This document shows positions 1 to 8,395 of a stretch of DNA of 64,000 bases, one piece after another. Where the stretch lies: contig NZ_JANBBE010000016.1 in assembly GCF_024648825.1 (NCBI RefSeq), forward strand, positions 1 to 64,000, given 5' to 3'. The DNA is from Lentzea californiensis. GTDB taxonomy: Bacteria; Actinomycetota; Actinomycetes; Mycobacteriales; Pseudonocardiaceae. The notes under the pieces are model-generated. The model saw nothing but the letters and a program-made list of their open reading frames with translations. It was not told the DNA's origin and did not search any database. Each line of letters begins with the position of its first letter. Position 1 is the stretch's first letter. Both the position numbers and the translations under genes were made by a program.

Positions 1-1
1 C

Positions 2-604
2 ACCACGCTGTGGACCGATGACGTGTGGGTGGTCGACTCGACCCCGGTGGAATGCGGCCGCTCGCGGGAGACCGCGAAACGCTCTGATCTGGCCGGATGG
101 GCGCAGTACGGGTATTGCGCCTCCCACTCTCGCTACTTCTGGGGCCTGCGGCTGCACCTGGTGTGCACGCTGGGCGGCTTGCCGGTCGCCTTCGCGTTGA
201 CCGGTGCCAAGGCCGACGAGCGTCAGACCCTGCTCGGGATTTTCGCCGCCGAGCCCGCGCTGGTTCACGAGCGGCCAGGCCAGACCCTGATCGGCGACAA
301 GAACTACTACGGCAAGGCCTTCGAACGCGACCTGGCCGAGGCAGGGATCGAGTTGCTGCGACCGGCTCGCAAGGGCGAGCCCGAGCGGCCTGGCGCACGG
401 TTGTTCAAGCCACTGCGCCAGACCATCGAGTCGATCAACCAGACCTTCAAAGGACAGCTCGACCTGGAGCAGCACGGCGGACGCACTCCAGCCGGAGTCA
501 TAGTCCGTGTCCTGCAACGGGTTCTGGCGCTGACCACCGCGATCTGGCACAACGACAAGACCGGGCAGCCAGTCATGCGGTCATTGACCGCCTACGACCA
601 CTGA
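2..604 (+). CDS. IS982-type transposase, 5'-truncated by the window edge
   Basis: This is the C-terminal 200 codons of a DDE transposase; the reading frame is open from base 2, so the true start lies upstream of the window. Visible landmarks are an acidic strand reading VDSTPVE near the beginning, a second one in LIGDKNYYGKAFE, and a downstream Glu in the segment TIESINQTFKGQLDLE. This spacing fits the D-D-E layout of the IS982 family, whose members are about 290 residues long. The frame runs undamaged to its TGA, so the element may be intact. No terminal inverted repeat can be defined because the left end is missing. It borders accessory DNA (a vsr remnant and a possible defence operon), which fits an insertion hot spot. 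Confidence 0.85.
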   Translation, partial: TTLWTDDVWVVDSTPVECGRSRETAKRSDLAGWAQYGYCASHSRYFWGLRLHLVCTLGGLPVAFALTGAKADERQTLLGIFAAEPALVHERPGQTLIGDKNYYGKAFERDLAEAGIELLRPARKGEPERPGARLFKPLRQTIESINQTFKGQLDLEQHGGRTPAGVIVRVLQRVLALTTAIWHNDKTGQPVMRSLTAYDH

Positions 605-1107
605 CCCCTTGGAATCAGTCATCTAGAGGCGATGGATACCTAACAGGTTGCTCGGGTACGTCACCTGGCATCGGCTCACCGGCGACGCTGGCGACAGGCA
701 TTTATCGTTCGCCCGTGTCGAACAAACTGTCCGGTCAGGCCTTTCCAGGGTGGCGCGAGTGAACGACCGTGCTCTCTTGTGCGGCGGAGGGCTGTCGCCT
801 CGCGGAATCGGCTGGCTGGAACGTCAGCTGTTCCTTGGGAACGTGGTGATCACGCACGCCAGAACACACCTTGCTAGTGGTTGAGATCGTTCGTTATGGC
901 AGAACCAGGCGGTATCCGTGGTGACATGGAGTCGGCTGGCGTCGACGATTGCGCGGGTGAGACTGGTCAGCGTTTTCAGAGTTGAACGCACGCATCCGTC
1001 CGCTGAGCGGGGTACTGGGCCGCTCTTCGAGGCGGACGAACTTTGGTGCTACTGCGATGCGAGTGCCGGACTGACGTCGTTCGTCCGCGCCGCTGTTAGG
1101 GAGTGGA
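605..1107. other. 503-base stretch without a convincing gene; contains a long-loop inverted repeat
   Basis: The short open frames here have no recognisable protein features and I do not call them. The right end of the IS element must lie in the first part. At 1032-1041 and 1079-1088 there is a perfect 10-bp inverted repeat (GCGGACGAAC and its complement) with a 37-base loop, just downstream of the leftward gene ending at 1108. It could help end that transcript, but the loop is long and there is no T-run. Confidence 0.5.
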
Positions 1108-1740
1108 TCACCCCCGCAGCGCGATCGGGAAGTCCACCTCCTCCGGACCGTCCACGTTGGGCGCCTTCAGTTGCGGGAACTCCATCGGCGGCAACGGAAT
1201 CCGGTGTGCCCACCGCTCGATGATCTGGTTCTGCGGCGTCGGCTCCGGCTGCGACACCTCGCGCAACACCACGAGCCGGTCTTCGAGCTGCAACGGGTAC
1301 GTCACCAGGAACCACAACTTCAGCCCCTCGGTGCGCGCGCCCTCGAACAGCGCGAACTGGTCGTGGTCGTTGTCCCGCATCATCGCCGCGAGGGCAGGCC
1401 CCTTCGCGTAGTCGCTGCGCAACGGCGCCTCCGGCGACCCAGTGCCCCGGTTGCCCTGCAACGTGCCGAGCAGCACCGGGCGCGACGGGTGCCGGATCAG
1501 CCCCGCGTTCCAGTGGTCGAGGCGCTGCCACCCCTCCGCCGCCAGCAGCTGCCGCAGCGTGCCCACCCGGTGGATCCAGTCGAGCAGCCCTGGCGCGTTG
1601 GTGGGCCCGAACGGCGGCGAGGCGGCGCGCGCGTCGATACCGGCGGCGATCGCCCGGTCCAGGATCGCGGTGCGCAGGCCCAGGTCGGCGAGCCTGTCGT
1701 CGGCGGTGGGGGTGAGCTTGCGGAAGGCGGCGTTGGTCAT
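1108..1740 (-). CDS. hypothetical protein, 210 aa
   Basis: I do not recognise this family. The ATG at 1740 is chosen because the frame upstream of it is low-complexity Arg/Pro-rich sequence that looks non-coding. The protein has no signal peptide or membrane segment. It has a mixed alpha/beta composition, with a Trp-rich N-terminal half (WIHRVG, GWQRLDHWNAG) and a strand-rich middle (LKLWFLVTYPLQLEDRLVVL). It is transcribed away from the vsr remnant, with a gap of 48 bases. It ends in a gene-free stretch beside the IS982 gene, so it may belong to the same accessory cargo. No function is proposed. Confidence 0.6.
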   Translation of the reverse strand: MTNAAFRKLTPTADDRLADLGLRTAILDRAIAAGIDARAASPPFGPTNAPGLLDWIHRVGTLRQLLAAEGWQRLDHWNAGLIRHPSRPVLLGTLQGNRGTGSPEAPLRSDYAKGPALAAMMRDNDHDQFALFEGARTEGLKLWFLVTYPLQLEDRLVVLREVSQPEPTPQNQIIERWAHRIPLPPMEFPQLKAPNVDGPEEVDFPIALRG

Positions 1741-1788
1741 GGGACGACGGTAGCGACGGGGTCTGACATTTCCGGGAAACTGCTGGTC

Positions 1789-1975
1789 ATGCGCCGCACT
1801 GCCGTGTCGGCACCGCGCCGGAACTGCAGTGAGGCGAGAGCTGTACCGCCGGAGACGTGTCGACGTTCTGTTGGGAGAGACGCGGATCGCGTTGTTCGTC
1901 GACGGTTGGTTCTGGCACTTGTGCCCGGAGCACGGGCAACTGCCGAAGGCGAACCGCAAGTGGTGGTGCGGTGCC
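1789..1975 (+). pseudogene. vsr: remnant of a very-short-patch repair endonuclease (vsr)
   Basis: The peptide RVDVLLGETRIALFVDG followed by WFWHLCPEHG and LPKANRKWW, read from about 1850 to 1970, matches the core of actinobacterial Vsr endonucleases (normally FVDGCFWHGCPEHG then PKAN.EWW). The gene is broken in several ways. The upstream piece GTAPEL, read from 1809, is in another frame from AVRRELYRR, read from 1826, so a base has been lost. About 20 codons are missing between RRELYRR and RVDVL. Everything after EWW is absent, and the frame then runs into a terminator hairpin. Vsr normally nicks T:G mismatches left by deaminated 5-methylcytosine and travels with a Dcm-type methyltransferase, which is not in the window. 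A GTG at 1829 opens a 69-codon frame, but its product could not be functional. Confidence 0.75.
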
Positions 1976-2001
1976 CCGGACCGAGTCCAGGGCACCGCAC
2001 C
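1965..2001. terminator. rho-independent-type hairpin, 12-bp perfect stem
   Basis: GGTGCGGTGCCC at 1965-1976 pairs perfectly with 1990-2001 around a 13-base loop. It lies 18 bases beyond the stop codon of the leftward ATPase operon, so it most likely terminates that transcript. It also overlaps the broken end of the vsr remnant. There is no strong T-run, as is usual in high-GC actinomycetes. Confidence 0.75.
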
Positions 2002-2018
2002 AGCGGCCTTTCTCCCGG

Positions 2019-4649
2019 TCAGGCCGCCACCGGGGTGAGCTGGTGCAGCAAGTCCCGCTCACCCAGCCGCTCCTGCGCCCACTCGGCCACCGCCACGTCC
2101 TGCGCGAACAGAACGATCTGCCGGTCGGCGGACAGCTGCAGCAGCAGGTCCAGCACGGCACGGGTGCGGGCGTCGTCGGCCTGCACGGTGACGTCGTCCA
2201 GCAGCAGTGGGCAGGACTCGGTGGCGAGGTGCTGGGCGAGGGCGACGCGCAGCAGCAGGTAGATCTGTTCCGCGGTGCCGAGGGACAGGCGTGAGGCCTG
2301 GTGCCACGACTCGGAGGCCGCGCACACGCGCACGGTCAGGGTCGACGGGTCCACGGCGGCGTCCACGTAACGGCCGTCGGTCACTGAAGGCAGCCATGTC
2401 CGGAGTGTGTTCTCCAGGGCTGGGGCGATGGTGCTGTGCACCTTTTCGCGGGCCGCGGTCAGGTAGCGGGAGGCTAGGCCGATGGCTTCCACTTCGGCGC
2501 TCACCTCGGTGAGGACCGCGGTGGCGGCCTGCACTGCCTCTTCGGCGTCCGGGACGCTCGGCAGGGCGCGGGCCAGTTCGGCGACGGTGGCCGCCAGGGA
2601 GTCCGCGGTGGAGGCCAGGGCCGGGTCCACCGGGTCGCAGGCGGCGTAGCGGGCGGCTGCCTCCAGCAGGGTGGCGTGGTGGTTCTGGGCGGCTGAGCGG
2701 GTGGCTTCCAGGTCGTTCAGGGTGCCTGCGGCGATCAAGGATTGGAGTTCTGCCCACGCGTTGCGTTCGTCCTCGGCCTCGCGCAGCAGGCGGTCCCAGC
2801 CGCGTTGCCACTCGGCGATCGCGCGCAGGAGGTCCTCCGGGCGGTCGCCGGTGCCGCCGATCGCGGTGACGGCTTCGCGCAGCAGGTCCAGGGCTCGGGT
2901 GTGCGCGGCGGTCGCCTCGGCGACGGTGGCCTCGGCGAGGCGGCGGTCTGCCAGGGTTTGGGACAGCTGGGGGCGCTGGGCGGCGATCGACGCCTGGCGG
3001 GCGCGCACCTTGCAGTCCGTCTCGTAGTCCACCAGGAGGTCCGGCACGGTCATCGCGGCGTCGGACTTGCCGCGTGCGGCGAGTTCCACGCGGATGGCCT
3101 TCTCGGTGCGGGCCACCTCGGACACCAGGTCGGCGTGTTCGGCCTCCCACGCGGGGCGGTTGGCCAGGCGCCACAACGTTTCGCGGTCCGCCGGCACGCC
3201 CAGCGACGCGCACTCGGCCACCGCCTCGTCGTGCACGCGCGCGGCTTCCGCGGCCACCGCTCGCTGGCCCTCGGCCTCGGCCAGGGCGCGGTCGGCGCTG
3301 AACAACACGCTCCGCGCCTGGGCGGCGCCGGCCGCGCGTTCGGCGGCGAAGGTCACGGCGGTCTCGCGTTGCTCGGCGTTGCCGCGTGACAGCGCGCCGC
3401 CGACACCGGCCACCAGGGCGGCGACGAGGACGCCGATGGCGGCGAGTTGCTGGCCGGTCAGGAACAGCAGCAGGCCCACCAGGCTCGTGAGGCAGCTCAG
3501 GGCCAGCAGAGCGTTGCGCAGGAACGGGTTCGGCACCGCGATCTCCTGCACGTGCGCCGCCGCCACGTCGGCCTCGACCTGGGTGCGGGCCGCGACGGCG
3601 GCTGCCTCGTCCTGGGCCTGGCGGGCGTTGTCCACGTCGATCGACGCCGTGGTCAGGCGGCCACCGGCGGCCGGGTCCAGGCGCGTGGCGAGGCCGCGCA
3701 GCACGGACGGTTCGGCGTTCGTCCGCGGTGACGGCCGGCGTTCGTGGTGCGCGGCGGCGACGGCGGACGCGGTCGCGTAGGCCGAGGCCACGAGGCGGAG
3801 TTCGTCGTCCAGCGCGGTCTCGCCGACGGGGAAGTCCGGCAGGGCCGCGAGTTCGGCCTCCAGCGCCTCCGCGGACGGGCCCGGCAGCACGCGCGGGGTC
3901 GGCGCGGCACGCCACGCGGCCAGCGCGCGGTTGACCACGTGGGTCAGTTCCTCCTGCGCCGCGATCCCGGACGGCGGCGAGTCGCCGAAGCGCTCCTGCA
4001 ACTCGGCCAGCCGGGCCACCCTGGCGGAGATCGCGCCGAGCGACTCCGCGTGCTCCTGAACGGCCAGGCGTGCACGCGCGGCGGCGGCCGAACGCGCCTG
4101 CGCGCTCAGTTCCAGGTAACGCGCGTGCTCACGGCGAGCCGCGGTCAGGTCGGTTTCGGCCTCGCGCAAGCGGTTCCGCGCGTCCCGCAGCGCGTCCACG
4201 GGCGCGGTGAGCCGTTGCAGCGCCTGCTCCACCGTGCCGTCCGTGCCCGCGGTGGCCGCCGCCCGGCGCAAGTGGTCCTGCAAGCCGTTCGCCGCGTCCA
4301 GCACGGTCAGCAGCTGCGCCTGGTCCACGCACGCGGTGGCGGCGAACGACGTGCGGTCCAGCCCGACCCAGCGCGCTGCGTCCGGAGCCAGGTCGGCGTT
4401 GAGGTCGCGGTCCACCGCGACGACCTCGCCCGACTCCAGCGACACCGTGGCCGCCACCCGCCAGGACTCGCCCTGCCACGGACGGTGCCGCGCCGAGGGA
4501 TCGCCGCACAGGGCCGCGCGGATCGCGGCGTGCCACGACGACTTCGCGGACTCGTTCGCGCCCGACACCACGGTCAGCCCAGGCGCCAACGACAACGTGC
4601 GGTCGTGCAACGGCCCGAACGCGTGCGCGGTGACGGACTCGATCCTCAT
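2019..4649 (-). CDS. YhaN-like SMC/Rad50-type ATPase with central membrane segments
   Basis: This 876-residue protein has an ABC/SMC head split to its two ends. The Walker A-like loop GANESAKS is at residues 30-37. The signature-like SLGTAEQIYLLLRVALA and Walker B LLLDDV lie at about 784-826. Between them are long Ala/Arg-rich coiled-coil arms, interrupted at about residues 373-420 by two hydrophobic stretches that look like a membrane hairpin. A membrane-inserted Rad50-like protein next to an Mre11-like phosphoesterase is the layout of Bacillus YhaN-YhaO. Oddities: Walker A has Ala35 where Gly is standard, and the switch-loop position reads FAQD rather than FTHD. The ATG overlaps the nuclease stop (ATGA), indicating translational coupling. 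It is the last gene of the operon, before the 1965-2001 hairpin. Confidence 0.85.
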   Translation of the reverse strand: MRIESVTAHAFGPLHDRTLSLAPGLTVVSGANESAKSSWHAAIRAALCGDPSARHRPWQGESWRVAATVSLESGEVVAVDRDLNADLAPDAARWVGLDRTSFAATACVDQAQLLTVLDAANGLQDHLRRAAATAGTDGTVEQALQRLTAPVDALRDARNRLREAETDLTAARREHARYLELSAQARSAAAARARLAVQEHAESLGAISARVARLAELQERFGDSPPSGIAAQEELTHVVNRALAAWRAAPTPRVLPGPSAEALEAELAALPDFPVGETALDDELRLVASAYATASAVAAAHHERRPSPRTNAEPSVLRGLATRLDPAAGGRLTTASIDVDNARQAQDEAAAVAARTQVEADVAAAHVQEIAVPNPFLRNALLALSCLTSLVGLLLFLTGQQLAAIGVLVAALVAGVGGALSRGNAEQRETAVTFAAERAAGAAQARSVLFSADRALAEAEGQRAVAAEAARVHDEAVAECASLGVPADRETLWRLANRPAWEAEHADLVSEVARTEKAIRVELAARGKSDAAMTVPDLLVDYETDCKVRARQASIAAQRPQLSQTLADRRLAEATVAEATAAHTRALDLLREAVTAIGGTGDRPEDLLRAIAEWQRGWDRLLREAEDERNAWAELQSLIAAGTLNDLEATRSAAQNHHATLLEAAARYAACDPVDPALASTADSLAATVAELARALPSVPDAEEAVQAATAVLTEVSAEVEAIGLASRYLTAAREKVHSTIAPALENTLRTWLPSVTDGRYVDAAVDPSTLTVRVCAASESWHQASRLSLGTAEQIYLLLRVALAQHLATESCPLLLDDVTVQADDARTRAVLDLLLQLSADRQIVLFAQDVAVAEWAQERLGERDLLHQLTPVAA

Positions 4650-5482
4650 CGTTCCTCCAGCGCGCGCAGGCCGGCCGAGAGAACGCGGCCGCGCAGAGCC
4701 ACGTCCAGAGCGGGGTCGGCGAGCACATCGCGCACGAACTGGCCGCGCACGGTCCGTTCCGCGGCGACGGTGTCGAAGTCCAGCAACGGGAACGTCTTCT
4801 CTGAGTCCAGCCAGCCGAGCGACCGCGACGCGGACACGTCGAACACCTCGCGCGACACCGAACCGTCCTCGTTCACCGTGCACAGAACGGCCCCGCGCTC
4901 GCCGGTCTCGCCCGGTGTCAGCGGATCCGGGTTGCCGGGGAACGTGTAGTCGGTGGCGTGCTCCGGCGTGTGCACGTGCCCGAGGAACGCGTGGTCCAGC
5001 CCGGTGATCGCGACGTCATCGGGCGTGGAACCGTGGCACAGGGCCAGGTTCACGCCGCCGCGGTTCACCGCGAACCCGTCCAGGACGTCACGCGCCGGGC
5101 CGGGCCCGACGTTCGCGGAACCCCACAGCGTGATGCCGTCGGAGAGCTCCACGGGTGTCATCGACTCCGACGAGAACACGTGCACGTTCGGCGTCCAGTC
5201 CACCTGCTGGTAGACCGACTGCGGCCCGTACCAGTCGTCGTTGCCCGGGGCGAGGAACACCGGTACCGGGCAGTCGAAGGACGACCGCAGGAACTCCGCG
5301 GTGGAAGGGGAGCAGCGATCGTGCTCGTACAGGTCGCCGGCGCAGAGCATCGCGTCCACGCCGGATTCCTGCGCGAGGTCGACGATGTGGCCCAGCGTGT
5401 CACGCAACGCTTGACGCCGCTCCGGGCCCGCGCTGGGAAAGCGCGTGTCCAGGTGCAGGTCCGCGAACAGCAGCAGTTTCAC
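4646..5482 (-). CDS. Mre11/SbcD/YhaO-like calcineurin-type phosphoesterase
   Basis: This 278-residue protein has the two-metal phosphoesterase motifs in order: D8-x-H10 (FADLHLD), G-D50 (CAGDLYEH), G-N81, H150 (LALCHGS) and G-H169-x-H171 (LGHVHTPE). Mre11-like enzymes are Mn-dependent DNA nucleases that work with a Rad50/SbcC-type ATPase, and the next gene encodes such an ATPase. The usual GNHD box reads GNDD, so residue 82 is Asp where the catalytic His is expected. This could alter or abolish nuclease activity. The protein is short, lacking the long C-terminal capping region of SbcD. GTG at 5482 is preferred over a TTG one codon upstream. The start is 8 bases after the preceding stop, and the stop overlaps the YhaN-like start. 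Confidence 0.85.
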   Translation of the reverse strand: MKLLLFADLHLDTRFPSAGPERRQALRDTLGHIVDLAQESGVDAMLCAGDLYEHDRCSPSTAEFLRSSFDCPVPVFLAPGNDDWYGPQSVYQQVDWTPNVHVFSSESMTPVELSDGITLWGSANVGPGPARDVLDGFAVNRGGVNLALCHGSTPDDVAITGLDHAFLGHVHTPEHATDYTFPGNPDPLTPGETGERGAVLCTVNEDGSVSREVFDVSASRSLGWLDSEKTFPLLDFDTVAAERTVRGQFVRDVLADPALDVALRGRVLSAGLRALEER

Positions 5483-5490
5483 CAATGCCC

Positions 5491-5877
5491 TCAGGTGAGG
5501 TCGATGTTGCCGGACAGGGTCAGGGTCGGCCTGAGAGTCGCCGCGACCAAAGCGGTGTCGGCGTGCCAGCCGGTCAGTTCCGCGACGGTCGGGGTCAGCT
5601 CGTAGCCGTGGTGCCGGATCGCGCGGCTCAGCGCGTGCCACAGCTGGGAGGCGTCGTGCGCCAGGTCGGCGTCCACGTGGGACGGGAGGTTGAGCAGCAA
5701 CGCGTGCACGGGCTGATCGGTGTTCTCGGCTCCGCAGGCGCGGGCCACCGACCGTTCCACCGCGGTGCGCAACAGCTCGGCACAGCACCGGATCCGCACG
5801 CCGTCGAGCTGGTCGGGGCGCGCCAGCAGGTTCGCCACGCAGGTCAGCCGGTCCTGGACGTCGGAGGGGAGGCTCAT
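5491..5877 (-). CDS. small helical protein of the ATPase-nuclease operon, 128 aa
   Basis: This family is not recognised by name. The 128-residue protein is predicted from composition to be mostly alpha-helical, with no signal peptide or membrane segment. Its centre reads LRTAVERSV..W..LSRAIRHHGYEL. The R-A-I-R-H-H stretch fits the R-x4-6-H pattern of HEPN-fold RNases and of the small HEPN proteins common in toxin-antitoxin and defence systems, but this is suggestive only. Its ATG overlaps the stop of the upstream zinc-hook ATPase (ATGA). The nuclease begins 8 bases after its stop, so all four products are probably made together. It may be an adaptor, an effector or a small toxin/antitoxin. 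Confidence 0.7.
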   Translation of the reverse strand: MSLPSDVQDRLTCVANLLARPDQLDGVRIRCCAELLRTAVERSVARACGAENTDQPVHALLLNLPSHVDADLAHDASQLWHALSRAIRHHGYELTPTVAELTGWHADTALVAATLRPTLTLSGNIDLT

Positions 5878-8321
5878 CGCTGCAGCCACCCCGCGAGCAG
5901 CTCGGTGTCGCGGATCAGCACGTCCAAATCTCCGCTCTCGCCGCCGACCCGGCACGCCAGCAACAAGTCCACCGCCCACGATCCGACGACCTCCTCCAGG
6001 TGTGGCAACAACTTCGAGGGTTCCGCGAGGTCGTCGAGGACGGCCAGCGCGAGTTTCTGCCTGGTCGTCAGCGCGCACTCGAGCAGGCGCTCGACCTCGG
6101 CGTGCGGTACGCCGCGGCCGAGCCGCTCGCGGCGGAACCGGGCGTGCGACGCCGCTTCCAGGGCCGCCCGGCAGCACGACGCCACGAGCTCGGCCCGCAA
6201 CGCGTCCGGCAGGTCCTCGTCGACCCGCATCGCGCGGGCGTCGGCCAGGCAGCGGCCGACGGGGTCGTCGGACATCCGCACCTGCACGACGGAGTCCTCG
6301 CTGCGGCAGACCTCCCAGACCGTCGCCGGCAACCGCAGCCGCCGCAACGCCTCCACCAGCCGTTCGTCGTGCGTGAAGACCACGACCTGGCGGGTCAGCC
6401 CGACGTCGGCGAGCACCTGCGCGAGACCGTCCACCTTGGTCGGGTCCATCGCCTGCACCGGGTCGTCGATCACCACGAACCGGAACGGGCTCTCGTCCAC
6501 CAGCGCGCGCGGCAGGAACAACGCGAGCCCCAGCGAGTGCAGTTCGCCCTGGCTCATCACCGCGAGCGCCGAGTTCGAGACGCCGTCGACCGACACGTCC
6601 AGCTCGACGTTGCGGGTGCCGCCGAGCCGCACCGCGCCCAGGTCGACGTTGCTCTGCTGGCGCAACCGCTGCCAGATCCGCTGGGACTCCTTGGCGAACG
6701 GCGCGATCCGCTCGGACCGCAGCGTGGCCGCGGTCTTGCGGATCCAGTTCTCCGCCTCCGTCACGTCGGCGAGCACCTCGGCGTCGGCAATCGCTTGCTG
6801 CGCCTGCGAATGCCACTCGAACAACGCGATCGCCATCGGCCGCCACACCAGGTCACGCCGGTCGATCTGTTCGCGCGCCACGGCCTTCAGCTGGTCCACG
6901 CCCCGCACGAGGTCCGCGTACCGGTCGAACAACTCCTGGCGCAGCCGCACCGGGTCGTCGATCGAGACGCAGGACTCCCACGCGTGCCAGGCCTGCAGCA
7001 CGGTCGTCGTGTCGAGCACGCCCTGCGCCTCGGCCAGGACCTCGGGCGCCGGCAGGCACAACGCCCGCGTGGCCGCGACGGCGAGGTCCAGGCGGTCGGC
7101 GGCCTCGTGCAGTTCGGCGGCGGCCCTGGCGAGGTGCTCGGCGCGTTCCTTGGCCTTGCCGAGCCACAACCCGTCGAGCCGGCCGAGATCGCACACCGGG
7201 CACGTCTGACCGCCGCCCGACTCCTGCAGCTGGATCGCGAGCCGCAGGATCTCGCTGCACCGCAACGAGTCCTGCGCGTTCGCCGTGGCCACCGCGGTGA
7301 CTGCGCCGAGTGCCAGGTCCAGCGTCTCGCGGACCCGGTCGACCTCGTCGTCGGGCGGCAGCGCCACGTCCACGATCTGGTGCAGCAGGTTCGTGCCGGT
7401 GCCGACGTCCGCGCCGAGCGCGAGGTCCGCGATGGCGTCGAGGTCGGGGGAGTCGCTGCCGAGCAGTGCGGCGGCGCGGCGGGCGCGTTCGTCCTGGGAC
7501 GCCAGCAGTTCCGTGCGCACGCGTTCCCGCCGGTCGTGAGGGCGGGCGACGATCTCGGCGAGACGTTTGCGGTGCTCGGCGAGCGCCTGCTGTGCCTCGG
7601 TGATCGCTTCCAGGCCCAAGAGGCGGTGCATCGCCTCGTAGAGGTCCTCGGGTTGTGCGTCGAGAACGGTCCCCAGTTCGCTGTAGGGCAGGAACGGCCG
7701 GTAGGTCTCCAGCGCCTCGTGCCACTTGCTGTCGTCGAACGGCCTGTTGTCCTGCGTCCACTCGCCCTGCGCCAGGTCGTCCTGCGGTGCCCACTGTCTT
7801 CGGATCGTCGTCCTGTCCGTCCGAGTGGCCTGGACGAGCTCCAGTTCGACGGCGGTGTCCCTCTGGTGCAGGTTGCGCCAGCCCTGCCGCCACACGTCGT
7901 GCCGTGCTCGGGTCCAGCGCGAGTTGTAGCCGGTCAGCGCCAGTTCGGCGGCCTCGGCGAAGCTCGACTTGCCCGAGCCGTTGCGTCCGGTGACGACGGT
8001 CAGTCCTGGACCCGGCGCCAGCGGCAGACGTGCCTGGGGGCCGATGCCGCGGAAGCCGCGCACCCGGATCTCCGACACGAAGATCTCCTGGCCAGGGCCG
8101 TCGGTCCGCTCTCTCGGGGCCTCTTCTCGTGAGGGCACACCGGCGAGCGCGCGCTCCAGAGCCGTCTCGCCCCGGCACGCCGCCAGCACCAGTTCTGCCG
8201 CACGTGGGGTGAGATCGTCTTTGGCCAGTCGCCCGGCCATCAGTTCGAGTAACCCGGCTTCACCCGCCACGGTCACATTTCCTCCAGCTGCCACCACTCG
8301 ATAGGGCGGCAACTTAGGCAC
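5874..8321 (-). CDS. Rad50/RloC-like ATPase with a CxxC zinc hook
   Basis: This 815-residue protein starts the operon. After an N-terminal helical domain of about 80 residues comes Walker A GRNGSGKS (112-119). Coiled-coil arms follow, meeting at a CPVC motif near residues 373-376, the zinc hook by which Rad50 and RloC dimerise. The head then resumes with signature SQGELHSLG (about 592), Walker B VVIDDPVQAMD (about 614) and switch FTHDERLVEAL (about 645). A helical tail of about 160 residues follows; it contains RLGRGVPHAEVERLL, where R-x6-H resembles a HEPN-type motif, but I cannot confirm the fold. GTG at 8321 is the only start that keeps the whole N-terminal domain. Likely roles are DNA-end or phage-DNA sensing coupled to the downstream nuclease. 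Confidence 0.85.
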   Translation of the reverse strand: MPKLPPYRVVAAGGNVTVAGEAGLLELMAGRLAKDDLTPRAAELVLAACRGETALERALAGVPSREEAPRERTDGPGQEIFVSEIRVRGFRGIGPQARLPLAPGPGLTVVTGRNGSGKSSFAEAAELALTGYNSRWTRARHDVWRQGWRNLHQRDTAVELELVQATRTDRTTIRRQWAPQDDLAQGEWTQDNRPFDDSKWHEALETYRPFLPYSELGTVLDAQPEDLYEAMHRLLGLEAITEAQQALAEHRKRLAEIVARPHDRRERVRTELLASQDERARRAAALLGSDSPDLDAIADLALGADVGTGTNLLHQIVDVALPPDDEVDRVRETLDLALGAVTAVATANAQDSLRCSEILRLAIQLQESGGGQTCPVCDLGRLDGLWLGKAKERAEHLARAAAELHEAADRLDLAVAATRALCLPAPEVLAEAQGVLDTTTVLQAWHAWESCVSIDDPVRLRQELFDRYADLVRGVDQLKAVAREQIDRRDLVWRPMAIALFEWHSQAQQAIADAEVLADVTEAENWIRKTAATLRSERIAPFAKESQRIWQRLRQQSNVDLGAVRLGGTRNVELDVSVDGVSNSALAVMSQGELHSLGLALFLPRALVDESPFRFVVIDDPVQAMDPTKVDGLAQVLADVGLTRQVVVFTHDERLVEALRRLRLPATVWEVCRSEDSVVQVRMSDDPVGRCLADARAMRVDEDLPDALRAELVASCCRAALEAASHARFRRERLGRGVPHAEVERLLECALTTRQKLALAVLDDLAEPSKLLPHLEEVVGSWAVDLLLACRVGGESGDLDVLIRDTELLAGWLQR

Positions 8322-8328
8322 GAAAGGG

Positions 8329-8388
8329 GACCTACTGACGAGTACTCACACGATCGAGTGGTGTTACATAGGGTGACTAAAGTAGGTC
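8329..8388. promoter_or_regulatory. inverted repeat upstream of the ATPase-nuclease operon
   Basis: GACCTACT at 8329-8336 is repeated inverted at 8381-8388 in the 74-base gap between the operon start and the end of the protease-inhibitor gene. All promoter signals of the operon not inside the neighbour must lie here. The arms are short and 44 bases apart, so operator versus chance is undecided. Confidence 0.3.
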
Positions 8389-8395
8389 TGCGTCG

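Noticed and set aside
648-1223. Short rightward frames at 648-884 and 918-1223
   Set aside because: No ribosome site, domain or codon pattern of a gene; the second overlaps the leftward hypothetical gene.
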